DNA of 56,689 nt from CAUJGP01 sp964612425 (lineage in GTDB: Bacteria; Bdellovibrionota; Bdellovibrionia; Bdellovibrionales; Bdellovibrionaceae), in assembly GCA_964612425.1 (NCBI GenBank), contig CAZTDX010000016.1, forward strand, positions 1 through 56,689. Reading direction: 5' to 3'. The number at the start of each line of letters is the position of its first letter. The stretch's first letter is position 1. The notes beneath the pieces were generated by a model. That model was not told the DNA's origin and did no database searches. It saw only the letters and a list, made by a program, of their open reading frames with translations. Positions 33,844 to 42,728 of the stretch are shown one piece after another. Position numbers and translations under genes: made by a program.

Positions 33844-35391
33844 TTACTTCTGCGTAAGAAGTAGTTGCTTAACCTCTTGAGCCGCTCGGCGACCTGTGTG
33901 ATGGGCACCGTGAGTCGTACTTGGTTGAGTGTGATCACCAAATGCTGTAGCTTCACCGGCCCAAAATAAGTTGGGTGTCGTGGAGGAGTCAGCCAAAATT
34001 CTTCTAGCATAAATAACAGGGATGAGATTCTCCTCCGAACCAGCTCTCAAATAAGATACAGAACCTTTTGTATGCGGATCTTGGCTCCACTGCCATTTTA
34101 AATAAGTGGGAAATCCCGAGCCGCTTAACTCCAACAAATTAAATATTGTTCCACCAGCTTTTTTAGCTTCTTTTGGGTACATTCTGTCAAAGTCACGAGC
34201 CAGTGCTTTTATGATTTCGGTATCACTCATCTTAGCAATTTTATCAGCTTCTTCTCCACAAAAATAAATAGATAAAATATTATTTTTTACGGGATCATTG
34301 GCATGAGGAATAAAATAGGTTCGAGCCATTTCTCTTCGATTATCTATTCGAGTTAAAAAAACAGCGTCATCAGGCCAAAACTTTTTCTTAAATTTTAATA
34401 TGAGTTTCGCTCGATCGCCCACTTCTATCCATGACAAAGCTTGTTTTTTTGACTCAGGAAGTGGGGGATTAAATTCAATATCACCACTCTTTAATATTCC
34501 AATAGGTACAGCAATAATGGCTGTTTTCGCTCTGAACACTTGACCAGCTCTCGTTGTCACTTCAACACCATTGAGGCCATATTTGACAGCAGCAACAGGT
34601 GAGTTGTAACGAATATCAAGGTGCTCACCAGAGTAAGGTCCAATTCCGTTGGTTAATTGCTTTAAAAAATTTCCATAGCCATTTTTAAAACCATACTCAT
34701 TCCACTCTTTAAGCTGTTCAGAAATTCGATCGGAAGAAAAACCTTTTAAACTAATTTTATTGAGCGATCCTGGCAAGTGACCTGTAAAGTAAAAATCAAC
34801 AAGATTGCGACCAAAACGAGAGTAGGTTTGGCGCTCAAGCCAAGCCTTTGCGGAAATATTTTCCTTTCCAGCATAGGAATCAATTTTTTGTGAAAACGTC
34901 AGCACATCTTTAACATTCCATCCCGACGCCATTGTTAAATGCGAACGCAAATGATCTTCCCAACCATCGTAATACATTAGACCCTTTAACATTCTAGGGT
35001 ACTTAATTATTTCTGGCTTGTATAAATTAATATCATCCCAAATTGAAATATTGGGACTCGGTTCTCGATGAATATAATCAGCACCTAACTCAACAGGCCC
35101 TCCAAAGCGCTCATCTTCTAAGGTTAAAATCCGACCACCAATTCGATGGGAGGATTCTAACACAATCACTTTATTTCGAGCTTTTCTACCTCCTTGTCGT
35201 GGTGAAAAACTCAAATCCCGTGCGGCCACTAATCCAGCCATTCCAGCTCCAATAACAATACAATCCGCAATTTCAATATCTTTTGCCGCCGGAAGATTCA
35301 ACAAATTAGCATATGAAACCTGACGAGCAAAAGTTAATCCCGCCGTACTTTGAAGAAAGTGCTTTAGAAAAAGTCGTCTATTTGTCTTCAT
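33844..35391 (-). CDS. Tat-exported flavin amine oxidase
   Basis: The 515-residue protein begins with a twin-arginine signal (TNRRLFLKHFLQSTAGL), suggesting export of the folded FAD protein. The FAD-binding start is DCIVIGAGMAGLVAARDLS, the next motif is GGRILTLED, and the C-terminal FAD motif is LFWAGEATAFGDHTQPSTTHG. It belongs to the monoamine-oxidase-like flavoproteins. Substrates may be amines, amino acids or polyamines; the sequence does not say. AGAGGA lies before the ATG. It is divergent from the ClC gene across a 261-bp AT-rich region in which I see a TTGACA at 35570 but no good -10. Confidence 0.85.
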   Translation of the reverse strand: MKTNRRLFLKHFLQSTAGLTFARQVSYANLLNLPAAKDIEIADCIVIGAGMAGLVAARDLSFSPRQGGRKARNKVIVLESSHRIGGRILTLEDERFGGPVELGADYIHREPSPNISIWDDINLYKPEIIKYPRMLKGLMYYDGWEDHLRSHLTMASGWNVKDVLTFSQKIDSYAGKENISAKAWLERQTYSRFGRNLVDFYFTGHLPGSLNKISLKGFSSDRISEQLKEWNEYGFKNGYGNFLKQLTNGIGPYSGEHLDIRYNSPVAAVKYGLNGVEVTTRAGQVFRAKTAIIAVPIGILKSGDIEFNPPLPESKKQALSWIEVGDRAKLILKFKKKFWPDDAVFLTRIDNRREMARTYFIPHANDPVKNNILSIYFCGEEADKIAKMSDTEIIKALARDFDRMYPKEAKKAGGTIFNLLELSGSGFPTYLKWQWSQDPHTKGSVSYLRAGSEENLIPVIYARRILADSSTTPNLFWAGEATAFGDHTQPSTTHGAHHTGRRAAQEVKQLLLTQK

Positions 35392-35652
35392 TATTCCTCT
35401 TAAAAATTAAATATAATTTATTTAATTGATGGATATAAACTTTCTTTGTTTATTATATAAAAATTTGCTGTTAACTTCCAGAGAATACTTTCGAAAATCA
35501 AAAGAAACTTCAACTTCTACAATTAAGAATCAGAAGCTCAAAACAATCTATGCCCAACTTAATAACACTTTGACAAAGAAGGGCACTTTGTAGAAGCACA
35601 CAGTGATCAATTTTTTCTTTACGATCAGAAATAAGTGGAATAAACTTTAGGG

Positions 35653-36864
35653 GTGGATTTAATTGATACCCCCCTCTCAACTCGAATTATCACTGAAAAG
35701 TCTCTTTTCAAATTAGCAGGGATCAGTGCCTGTGTCGGCATAGCGAGTGGCGCTCTCTGTACGCTCTTTTTACATAGCTTAAATTGGATAATCGAAATCC
35801 ACCGATCTCAACCTCTTTGGGTATTGGGTCTTCCCATTGCTGGTGCCATTCTCCCTTTTCTTTTTAAACCACTCAGAGAATACTCATCCCGCGGCATGAG
35901 TCTCATTCTTGAAGAAGTTCACAATCCTAATCAATGGCTTCCATGGGCGCTCACACCAGTCATTTACCTTTCCACACTGCTAACTCATCTTGTGGGTGGC
36001 TCCGCTGGAAGGGAAGGGACAGCATTGCAAATTGCAACAAGCGTTGCAGATCCCATTTCAAATTGGTTTCGGATTTCAATGAATGATCGCCGTTGGATTT
36101 TAATTTCAGCATTAAGCGCAGGGTTTGGTTCCGCTATTGGAGCGCCATGGGCCGGAATGATTTTTGGCTTAGAAGTCTCTCGTAAATTAAAATCAACTCC
36201 GTCCAACCCTCATCTTCTCGTTCTTTGCTTTATCTCTAGTTTTAGCGCCTGGTTTATATCTCTGGGAATGAAGGCTCCCCATTTCAATCCTCCAATACTA
36301 TCACCTCCAGAAATGAGTGGTCGCTTGCTTTTTTTAGTATTGAGTTTTGCCGTTTTAATTGGACTTGTTTCACGTTTTTACAGTGAGTCGCTCAGGCGCT
36401 GCGAAAAATTATTTCATAAAATCCCCTTATCCTATCGTACTGGCGCGGGAGGGCTTTTACTTCTTGCTCTGTATTGGTTTTTTCCTCTCGATTCCTACCA
36501 TAACTTAGGGTTGGAATCTATTACCTCGGCCTTTCAATCGCCTTCTGATTACAAAGCACCTCTCTTCAAACTCTTGTTGACCATACTCACCTTATCTTCT
36601 GGATTTAAGGGGGGAGAGTTTGTTCCTTTAGTATTTATCGGATCTACCATGGGAAGCGTGTTTGCTAACCTATGGCAACAACCACTTTCATTTTTTACAG
36701 CCTTAGGCTATGCCACACTCTTTGGCGCAGCGGCCAAAACACCTCTGACCTGCACTCTCTTAACCGTCGAATTTTTTGGATGGCCAATGGCTCCCTTTGC
36801 CCTACTCGTTAACTATGCGGCCTATGCCACTGCTGGCCCCTTTGGAATCTACCACTCTAAATAG
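35653..36864 (+). CDS. ClC-type chloride channel or transporter
   Basis: The 403-residue membrane protein has about ten hydrophobic segments and ClC motifs: GGSAGREGTALQIATSV (GxREG), GFGSAIGAPWAGMIFGLEV and SSGFKGGEFVPLVFIGSTMG. In many ClCs the last residue of GxREGP is Pro; here it is Thr. The 403-residue size, without cytoplasmic CBS domains, fits bacterial ClC proteins. It may carry chloride or fluoride; the GREGT form does not decide. The start is GTG at 35653, and a GGGG stretch directly before it makes the exact start uncertain. Recurrent motif copy 2 begins right after its stop. Confidence 0.85.
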   Translation: MDLIDTPLSTRIITEKSLFKLAGISACVGIASGALCTLFLHSLNWIIEIHRSQPLWVLGLPIAGAILPFLFKPLREYSSRGMSLILEEVHNPNQWLPWALTPVIYLSTLLTHLVGGSAGREGTALQIATSVADPISNWFRISMNDRRWILISALSAGFGSAIGAPWAGMIFGLEVSRKLKSTPSNPHLLVLCFISSFSAWFISLGMKAPHFNPPILSPPEMSGRLLFLVLSFAVLIGLVSRFYSESLRRCEKLFHKIPLSYRTGAGGLLLLALYWFFPLDSYHNLGLESITSAFQSPSDYKAPLFKLLLTILTLSSGFKGGEFVPLVFIGSTMGSVFANLWQQPLSFFTALGYATLFGAAAKTPLTCTLLTVEFFGWPMAPFALLVNYAAYATAGPFGIYHSK

Positions 36865-36880
36865 ATTCCGCTGAAAAAGG
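36865..36880 (+). repeat. Recurrent intergenic motif, copy 2
   Basis: ATTCCGCTGAAAAAGG starts on the base after the ClC stop codon, as copy 1 does at 695. Confidence 0.5.
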
Positions 36881-36920
36881 CCTACTTCTTCGTTGAAAAA
36901 GTTTAAATCTTACTCAAAGT

Positions 36921-36929
36921 AGGGGAACT
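36921..36929 (+). repeat. Target-site duplication, left
   Basis: AGGGGAACT directly precedes the left inverted end of the element at 36930. The same nine bases follow the right end at 37494-37502. Confidence 0.85.
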
Positions 36930-37000
36930 CTAACCCTATATCACATTTTTACACATAAGTCTGTGCTTGAATCAGGGGCTTCTCGATATGCGTAGGGAAG
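36930..37000 (+). repeat. Left terminal inverted repeat of the MITE
   Basis: The 71-bp arm starts CTAACCC and ends GCGTAGGGAAG. It pairs with 37423-37493 with about four mismatches. Confidence 0.85.
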
Positions 37001-37358
37001 CTTTGCCTCGAGCAAACAAAAGAGCAATTTATGAATGTGCTAGATTATAACCAATGGACATGTAAATTAATTTTTCATGGCATCCTTGATAGTACATCCT
37101 TCTGAGTTTGAATTGGCTCTTCATCACAAGGAGGATCTACTTCAAAAGCTCTCAGGGTCAGTAAAAATATCAGGGAAGCTTAGGTCTCTCTGGATTGCTT
37201 CGAATACGATCCACACACAGTTGTGCCCGAGCCTCCAACCGATGATCTGGCAGATCCCACTCCATAATGACTTCCTAACAAATAAGTACTAACCGCTACT
37301 TTATGAGCAAAGGCGAAGAAAATACCTTACACAAATAAAATTTGTTGATCGAGGCAAA

Positions 37359-37445
37359 GCTTCTCGAAGGCGCAGGGAAGTGAGGCCATGGATGGCCGTC
37401 CCGAAGTTGCCTCTCCACCTCACTTCCCTACGCCTATCGAGAAGC
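37359..37445. repeat. Internal long hairpin of the MITE
   Basis: The arm at 37359-37385 (starting GCTTCTCGA, ending GGGAAGTGAGG) pairs almost completely with 37418-37445 around a 32-base loop. The right arm is also the inner end of the right inverted repeat, so the GCTTCTCGA...AGGGAAG block occurs three times in the element, near 36979, 37359 and, inverted, 37423. Confidence 0.75.
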
Positions 37446-37493
37446 CCCTGATTCAAGCTCAAACTTATATGTAAAAATGTGATATAGGGTTAG
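37423..37493 (-). repeat. Right terminal inverted repeat of the MITE
   Basis: This is the inverted partner of 36930-37000; it ends GATATAGGGTTAG and is followed at once by the AGGGGAACT duplication. Confidence 0.85.
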
Positions 37494-37502
37494 AGGGGAA
37501 CT
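37494..37502 (+). repeat. Target-site duplication, right
   Basis: AGGGGAACT is identical to 36921-36929. Confidence 0.85.
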
Positions 37503-37541
37503 ACACCTCGCTCGATTTAAATCTTTTCCGCCTCGAATTAG

Positions 37542-37600
37542 GCTCTTTTTCACCAGAATCTTTTTAAGTAAAATCTATTTAGATTCTGCTGAAAAAGAGC
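37542..37600. repeat. 20-bp-arm hairpin carrying recurrent motif copy 3
   Basis: GCTCTTTTTCACCAGAATCT at 37542-37561 pairs at 19 of 20 positions with AGATTCTGCTGAAAAAGAGC at 37581-37600 around a 19-base loop. The right arm holds the motif ATTCTGCTGAAAAAG at 37583-37597. It lies between the MITE and the ABC operon and could be an attenuator or terminator. The rest of 37601-37666 shows no clear promoter by eye. Confidence 0.55.
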
Positions 37601-37666
37601 TTAAAAATGGGGAGTTCTCGCGTTATTCCTTGCCTCTCACCCCTTCTCTCTCGATACTAATCGTCT

Positions 37667-38341
37667 ATGCATCCAATACAACTTACTCAAGTAACTAAAG
37701 ATTATTTTCTCGGAAATGTTCGCGTGCCAGCTCTCAAAGGCGTGTCACTCACGATTGACCCCGGAGAGTTCACCGTGATTGCCGGCCCTTCAGGAAGTGG
37801 CAAAACAACGATTTTAAATTTAATCGGCTGTGTTGATACCGCAACAACAGGGAGCGTTCTTATCGCAGGTAAAAAAACCTCTGATCTCTCGGATTATGAT
37901 CTTACTAATTTGCGACTGAATACTCTTGGATTTATCTTTCAATCTTTCAACCTCATCCCAGTGTTAGATGTTTTTGATAATATCGAATTTCCATTGTTAT
38001 TAAAAAAAGATCTTTCTAAAAAAGAAAAGAAGGAACGTGTGGAATACTTCATTGAGCGCGTGGGTCTTTCCAATCATAAAAAACACAGACCCTCTGAGCT
38101 TTCAGGCGGGCAACGGCAACGAGTGGCCATCGCTAGAGCTTTGGTGACAAAACCTCAAATTGTTTTAGCCGATGAGCCCACCGCGAATTTGGACTCTAAA
38201 ACAGGTCAAAGCATTATTGACCTCATGAAGGAAATCAATTCTACTGAAAAAACCACATTCCTTTTTTCTACTCATGATTATTCCATTATGAATCAAGCTC
38301 GTCGAATCATTCATTTGCAAGATGGGATGATTCAATCATGA
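37667..38341 (+). CDS. LolD/MacB-type ABC transporter ATPase
   Basis: The 224-residue ATPase has Walker A AGPSGSGKTT, the signature ELSGGQRQRVAIARALV, Walker B IVLADEPTANLD and the switch His in LFSTHDYSIM. The sequence from GEFTVIAG onward and the partner genes place it in the LolD/MacB group, which drives type VII ABC transporters that move lipoproteins or lipids by 'mechanotransmission' rather than through a membrane channel. It is the first gene of a five-gene operon and its stop overlaps the next gene by 4 bp. Confidence 0.9.
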   Translation: MHPIQLTQVTKDYFLGNVRVPALKGVSLTIDPGEFTVIAGPSGSGKTTILNLIGCVDTATTGSVLIAGKKTSDLSDYDLTNLRLNTLGFIFQSFNLIPVLDVFDNIEFPLLLKKDLSKKEKKERVEYFIERVGLSNHKKHRPSELSGGQRQRVAIARALVTKPQIVLADEPTANLDSKTGQSIIDLMKEINSTEKTTFLFSTHDYSIMNQARRIIHLQDGMIQS

Positions 38342-40383
38342 ATGGTATTTTATTAAAATTTGCCTTCCGCAATATTTTTTTACATCGCATGAAAACTTTT
38401 ATTGTAGGAACTATTTTAATCTTTGGATCTTTTTTAGCGGTTTTAGGAAACTCCATTGTTGATGCCATTGCCTCTGGCATGAAAAATTCAATCACTCAAA
38501 GTGTCACTGGAGACTTGCAAGTCTACTCGGCTGATGCGAAAGAAAAACTTTCTGTCTTTGGAAATATCGATGGCTCTCCGGTTGATATTGGTTATGTAAA
38601 AAACTTTTCTGTCGTTCAAGCTGAACTCCTTAAGCTTCCCAATGTCCGCGCGGTTATTCCTATGGGAAGCAATTTTGCCATGATGAACCCAGGCAATGTG
38701 ATCGATGTTCAGGTAGAAAAACTACGCCAACTCTACAAGCGATCTCCTCGAGATCAATCGCTCATTAATAACTCTAAACAACAAGTTTTATTTTTACTCC
38801 ACTCTCTTCAAAACGGTATGAAAGAAAATCGAGCTGAAGTTATTTTAAATGCCGAGAAAGAGATTAATGAGGCCAAAGCTCACCTTAATGAGGTCTTAGA
38901 TGATTCTTTTTGGCTTGATTTCGATGATAAGTATGAAAGTAAAATTGAAATCATCGCTAATAAAATCGCACCTCTTATCTTTGATAATAATCTTTTATAC
39001 TTTAATTACCTTGGAACAGACATTGATGCCTTTCAAAAAAACTTTCCACAATTTGAAATGGTTAAGGGTGAAAAAATACCTCCAGGGGAGCGTGGTTTTT
39101 TAATTCATGATTATGTTTATGAAACTATGGTTAAAAACCGTGTCGCTCGACGCCTAGACTCAATAAAAAGAGAAATAGAGAATAATCATCAAACTATTTC
39201 TTCTTCAAAAGAAATTCAAGATCGTTTGGCTAAAAACAAAGAGCAACTCTCTGATTTATATTTAACTCTTGAAGTCAGCAAAAGACCTTCACTCATTGAA
39301 AAGTTAAATACTTTTTTAAAACTCAATGAAACTGATTTACCCCCTCTCTTAGATCATTTTTTTAACCTTACTGATGACAACTTTAAAGGTCGGTATGACT
39401 TCTTTTATCAACAAATTGCTCCGCTCATTCAGCTTTATAAAATTGAAATCGGAGAGACCATACCACTCACAGCGATGACTAAACTAGGAAGCTCTTCCGC
39501 ATTAAATATCAAAGTCTGGGGCACTTTTCGTTTTAAAAGTTTTGAAAACTCCCCACTTGCTGGAAATTTTTCTTTGATGGATTTAGCTTCGTTTCGAGAA
39601 CTGTATGGTTTTCTCACAGAGTCCCGTCGTCAGCAAAATCAGGAGTTAGAAAAGGAAATGGGACTCAATGCTGTGGACAAGGATAACATCGATGCCCTTT
39701 TTAGTAGTAATAATGAAAACACAACAACTGTAGCACCCTCTGATAATTCAAACCAGAAAACCGCAGAAACAGCTATGACCGCCAACCAACAATCAGATGT
39801 TTTTATCAATGCTGCTGTTTTTCTAAAAAACCCTGAGGATCTCAACAAAACTTTGCTGCAAATTAAACAGCTCAATGAAGAAAAAAAACTAGGACTTCAA
39901 GTGGCCGACTGGCAATCAGCGAGTGGGCTTGTCGGCCAAATGACTACAGCCCTCAGAATTATACTTTTTGGCTTTGTTCTGGTCCTTTTTATTATCGCAG
40001 CACTCATGATCATGAACTCCCTTCTCATGGCCACCTTAGAACGTCAGCAAGAGATTGGCACGATGAGAGCTATCGGCGCTCCTAAATCTTTTTTATATAA
40101 AGTGTTCTTAATTGAAACTGCCTTAATGAGTCTCCTTTTTACAAGCATTGGCTCAGGCTTTGCTCTTTTGGTAATACAAACCGTCGGAAAATCAGGCATC
40201 CCCGCCCAAGGAGAAGTGGCTCAATTCTTTTTTTCTGGCCCCAAACTTTACTTTTTCACTCATTGGGATCAAATTGCATTTGTTTATACTATCATTCTTA
40301 TTATTTCTTTTGTAGCCACACAATATCCCGCTTGGAGGGCCATGAAAATCTCTCCCCTTCGCGCTATGCAAAATAGGAATTAG
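38338..40383 (+). CDS. FtsX/LolC-E-type permease with a large periplasmic domain
   Basis: The 681-residue permease has a first membrane helix near 17-40 (TFIVGTILIFGSFLAVLG), a very long periplasmic region to about 540 and three C-terminal helices (IILFGFVLVLFIIAALMIM, then MSLLFTSIGSGFALLVI and IAFVYTIILIISFVA). RQQEIGTMRAIGAP is the FtsX-family cytoplasmic motif. LolC and LolE have about 400 residues, so the periplasmic domain here is roughly 270 residues larger; it contains coiled-coil-like and Asn/Thr-rich parts. It overlaps the ATPase gene by 4 bp and the second permease starts 3 bp after its stop. Confidence 0.8.
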   Translation: MNGILLKFAFRNIFLHRMKTFIVGTILIFGSFLAVLGNSIVDAIASGMKNSITQSVTGDLQVYSADAKEKLSVFGNIDGSPVDIGYVKNFSVVQAELLKLPNVRAVIPMGSNFAMMNPGNVIDVQVEKLRQLYKRSPRDQSLINNSKQQVLFLLHSLQNGMKENRAEVILNAEKEINEAKAHLNEVLDDSFWLDFDDKYESKIEIIANKIAPLIFDNNLLYFNYLGTDIDAFQKNFPQFEMVKGEKIPPGERGFLIHDYVYETMVKNRVARRLDSIKREIENNHQTISSSKEIQDRLAKNKEQLSDLYLTLEVSKRPSLIEKLNTFLKLNETDLPPLLDHFFNLTDDNFKGRYDFFYQQIAPLIQLYKIEIGETIPLTAMTKLGSSSALNIKVWGTFRFKSFENSPLAGNFSLMDLASFRELYGFLTESRRQQNQELEKEMGLNAVDKDNIDALFSSNNENTTTVAPSDNSNQKTAETAMTANQQSDVFINAAVFLKNPEDLNKTLLQIKQLNEEKKLGLQVADWQSASGLVGQMTTALRIILFGFVLVLFIIAALMIMNSLLMATLERQQEIGTMRAIGAPKSFLYKVFLIETALMSLLFTSIGSGFALLVIQTVGKSGIPAQGEVAQFFFSGPKLYFFTHWDQIAFVYTIILIISFVATQYPAWRAMKISPLRAMQNRN

Positions 40384-40385
40384 TT

Positions 40386-41753
40386 ATGAAAGTTTTTGCA
40401 CTGATTGCTCTTCGAAATCTTTATAGCCACAAAACTCGCACCTTCATCTTGGGTGGTTCAATGGCGGGGGTTGCTTTTGTCCTGACGATGATGCTTGCGC
40501 TCATTCAAGGTGTTAAATCAACCATGGTAAAAAATGGAACAGCCTTAATGTCAGGGCATATCAATATTGCCGGGTTTTATAAAATCACAGAGAGTTCAGC
40601 CTCACCCACCGTGACGAATTATCAAGAACTTTATAAAATTGCAAAAAAGGAAGTGCCTGAAGCAGAGCTAATCATCGACCGCGTTAAAGCCTATGGAAAA
40701 ATTATTTCTGAAAACGAATCAATCCAAGTCCCCATGTGGGGAATTGATATTAAGCAAGAACAGAGCATTTTGGCACGCTTAGAGCCAGCTCCGCTCAAAG
40801 ACTACTGGAGTGTCGATGATCTTAAGAGTAGCAATAAAAACGGAGACGCTAGTGAAGGATCAATGCAAGATCTGGTTAATCGAGGCACTGTCGTTTTATT
40901 TGCAAGCCAAGCTAAAAAATTAAAAGCTCGCGTTGGAGATTTACTCACGGTCTCCCTCCCCACCTATCGTAATATCAGCAATACGAAAGACGTTCGCGTG
41001 GTGGCCGTCCTGCGCGATCTTGGATTGATGTCTCAGTTCAGCTCATTTCTCAATGCTCAGGACACTCGAGATATCTATCAACTCAACGCGAGCACCACTG
41101 GACAGTTGATGATTTTTTTAAAAAACATTAACCTTGTACCACAAGTAGAAGATCGATTGCGTAAGGTTTTTTCTGACCTTGGTTATAAGGTGATGGAGAA
41201 AGACTCTCAGCCCTTTTTTATGAAGATGGATAATGTCGCAGGAGAATCTTGGACCGGTCAAAAAATTGATATCACTACTTGGGAAGATGAAACCTCGTTT
41301 TTAAAATGGGTCGTACAATTACTAACAGCACTCACTTTCGCGCTTGTTATCATTTTACTGGTGATTGTCGTTATTGGTCTGATGAACACACTTTGGATGG
41401 CCATTCGGGAGCGAACTTCTGAAATCGGAACTCTCCGTGCCATAGGACTCCAGCGCACCCAGGTTTTTACCTTATTTATTTTAGAAAGTTTTTTTCTGTG
41501 CTTAGGAGGAACTTTAACGGGAGCCCTTTTAGGAGTTCTCAGTGCACGACTTCTTGATGCTCTCAAAATCCCTCTCACCGTGGAAACCTTAAAAGTATTT
41601 TTAATGTCAAATACTCTTTCTTTTCAAATTGGTGGCGTGGAAATTTTACAAGTTTTTTCTATTATGTTATCTTTTTTAATGCTTGGCTCTTTAGTTCCTG
41701 TGTGGCAGGCTTCGCGTTTGAAACCAGTGACGGCCATGCAAAATGCAACTTAA
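40386..41753 (+). CDS. FtsX/LolC-E-type permease, second subunit
   Basis: The 455-residue permease has an N-terminal helix (FILGGSMAGVAFVLTMMLAL), a MacB-like periplasmic domain (about 45-300) and three C-terminal helices. RERTSEIGTLRAIGLQRTQV is the FtsX-family motif and PVWQASRLKPVTAMQNAT is the typical end. With the preceding permease it would form a heterodimer on the LolD-like ATPase. AGGA lies before the ATG and overlaps the stop of the upstream gene. Confidence 0.85.
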   Translation: MKVFALIALRNLYSHKTRTFILGGSMAGVAFVLTMMLALIQGVKSTMVKNGTALMSGHINIAGFYKITESSASPTVTNYQELYKIAKKEVPEAELIIDRVKAYGKIISENESIQVPMWGIDIKQEQSILARLEPAPLKDYWSVDDLKSSNKNGDASEGSMQDLVNRGTVVLFASQAKKLKARVGDLLTVSLPTYRNISNTKDVRVVAVLRDLGLMSQFSSFLNAQDTRDIYQLNASTTGQLMIFLKNINLVPQVEDRLRKVFSDLGYKVMEKDSQPFFMKMDNVAGESWTGQKIDITTWEDETSFLKWVVQLLTALTFALVIILLVIVVIGLMNTLWMAIRERTSEIGTLRAIGLQRTQVFTLFILESFFLCLGGTLTGALLGVLSARLLDALKIPLTVETLKVFLMSNTLSFQIGGVEILQVFSIMLSFLMLGSLVPVWQASRLKPVTAMQNAT

Positions 41754-41790
41754 CTCAGTAGTCAAAAACCTGTTACTAGAGGAATCAAGA

Positions 41791-42693
41791 ATGAATAAAT
41801 CAATGACTAAACCCACTAAAATAGCACTAAAAAAATTTTTGAGTGAATTTTCTAAACTTATTTTGATTTGTTTTTTTATTTTTCAAACTCACCCACTCTC
41901 GGCGAAAACCACCAAAAATCAAAAAACGACAGTAGCAAAACCCACCTCCAAAGAAGCTTCTATAAGCCCTTCTAAAGAGAGCTTTACTGATGGCAAAGCA
42001 CTGGAAATAGTTAAAATTATTGATGATAAGCAACGAAATTCCGGAGACTACAAAGCTACAGCCTTTTTAAAAGAAGTTGAAAAAAATAAAGAGCCCAAGC
42101 TTTTACAATCAACCATCTATCGCAGAGATAGCACGCAAAAATTCATGATGCTATTTACTAAACCTAAAGAAGAAGCTGGAAAGGCCTATTTAAAAATTGA
42201 TAAAAATCTTTGGAATTTTGACCCAGGCACAGGCAAATGGGAAAGACGAACGGAGCGCGAAAAAATTGGCGGAACTAACTCGCGACGAAGTGATTACGAT
42301 GAATCCAAATTAGCAGAAGAATTTACGTCTAAGGCAGAAGGCTTTGATAAGCTCGGCTCCTTTGACACCTATGTCATTAAGCTCACTGCAAAATTAGAAT
42401 CCGATGTTGCTTATCCCATTATAAAAATTTGGATTGATAAAGCAGAAAACAATCTTTTAAAGAGAGAAGAATTCTCTCTGAGCGGAAAACTCATGCGATC
42501 GACCTTTTATCCCAAATGGAAAAAGGTTTATAGCGAATCAAAAAAAGGTGATGTTTATGTTCCAGAAGAAATTCGGGTTTTTGATGAGCTTGAAAAGGGC
42601 AACTCAACAATTATTGCACTCAAGGATGTAGAATTAAAACCCCTTGAAGATAATATTTTTACAAAAGCCTGGATTGAAACTAAATCACGCTGA
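41791..42693 (+). CDS. LolA-like outer-membrane lipoprotein-sorting protein
   Basis: The frame is open from 41743, but AGAGGA precedes the ATG at 41791 and a hydrophobic signal segment follows (LILICFFIFQTHPLSA), so 300 residues. The mature part matches the 'outer membrane lipoprotein-sorting protein' group: YKATAFLKEVEKNKEPKLLQ, KAYLKIDKNLWNFDPGTGKW and IKIWIDKAENNLLKREEF. These have the open half-barrel fold of LolA and carry lipid or lipoproteins across the periplasm. It is the fourth gene of the operon, just before an OMP. Confidence 0.8.
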   Translation: MNKSMTKPTKIALKKFLSEFSKLILICFFIFQTHPLSAKTTKNQKTTVAKPTSKEASISPSKESFTDGKALEIVKIIDDKQRNSGDYKATAFLKEVEKNKEPKLLQSTIYRRDSTQKFMMLFTKPKEEAGKAYLKIDKNLWNFDPGTGKWERRTEREKIGGTNSRRSDYDESKLAEEFTSKAEGFDKLGSFDTYVIKLTAKLESDVAYPIIKIWIDKAENNLLKREEFSLSGKLMRSTFYPKWKKVYSESKKGDVYVPEEIRVFDELEKGNSTIIALKDVELKPLEDNIFTKAWIETKSR

Positions 42694-42697
42694 TTTG

Positions 42698-42713
42698 ATT
42701 TTGCTGAAAAAGG
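42698..42713 (+). repeat. Recurrent intergenic motif, copy 4
   Basis: ATTTTGCTGAAAAAGG lies four bases after the stop of the LolA-like gene and its end overlaps the AGGGGAG ribosome-binding region of the next gene. Confidence 0.45.
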
Positions 42714-42728
42714 GGAGTCGAAAACTAT

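Larger units (their letters stand above)
36930..37493. mobile_element. 564-bp MITE with 71-bp terminal inverted repeats
   Basis: The left end at 36930 begins CTAACCCTATATCACATTTT, and the right end, read on the minus strand from 37493, begins with the same bases. The two 71-bp ends (36930-37000, 37423-37493) differ at about four positions. A 9-bp duplication of AGGGGAACT flanks the element exactly. No transposase is inside, only a 71-codon frame at 37077-37292 without recognisable domain. This is a non-autonomous transposon. A 9-bp target duplication occurs in families such as IS4/IS10-like and IS5/IS903-like; the family cannot be set by eye. Inside, GAAGCTTTGCCTCGA at 36997 is repeated inverted at 37349. 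Confidence 0.85.

Noticed and set aside
37077..37292. 71-codon frame inside the MITE
   Set aside because: No recognisable domain, no ribosome-binding site, and most of the surrounding element is non-coding repeat. It may be a fossil of a passenger or transposase gene, but I cannot support it.
36930..37493. Insertion sequence with transposase
   Set aside because: The element has ends and a target duplication but no transposase frame of useful length, so it is called a MITE.
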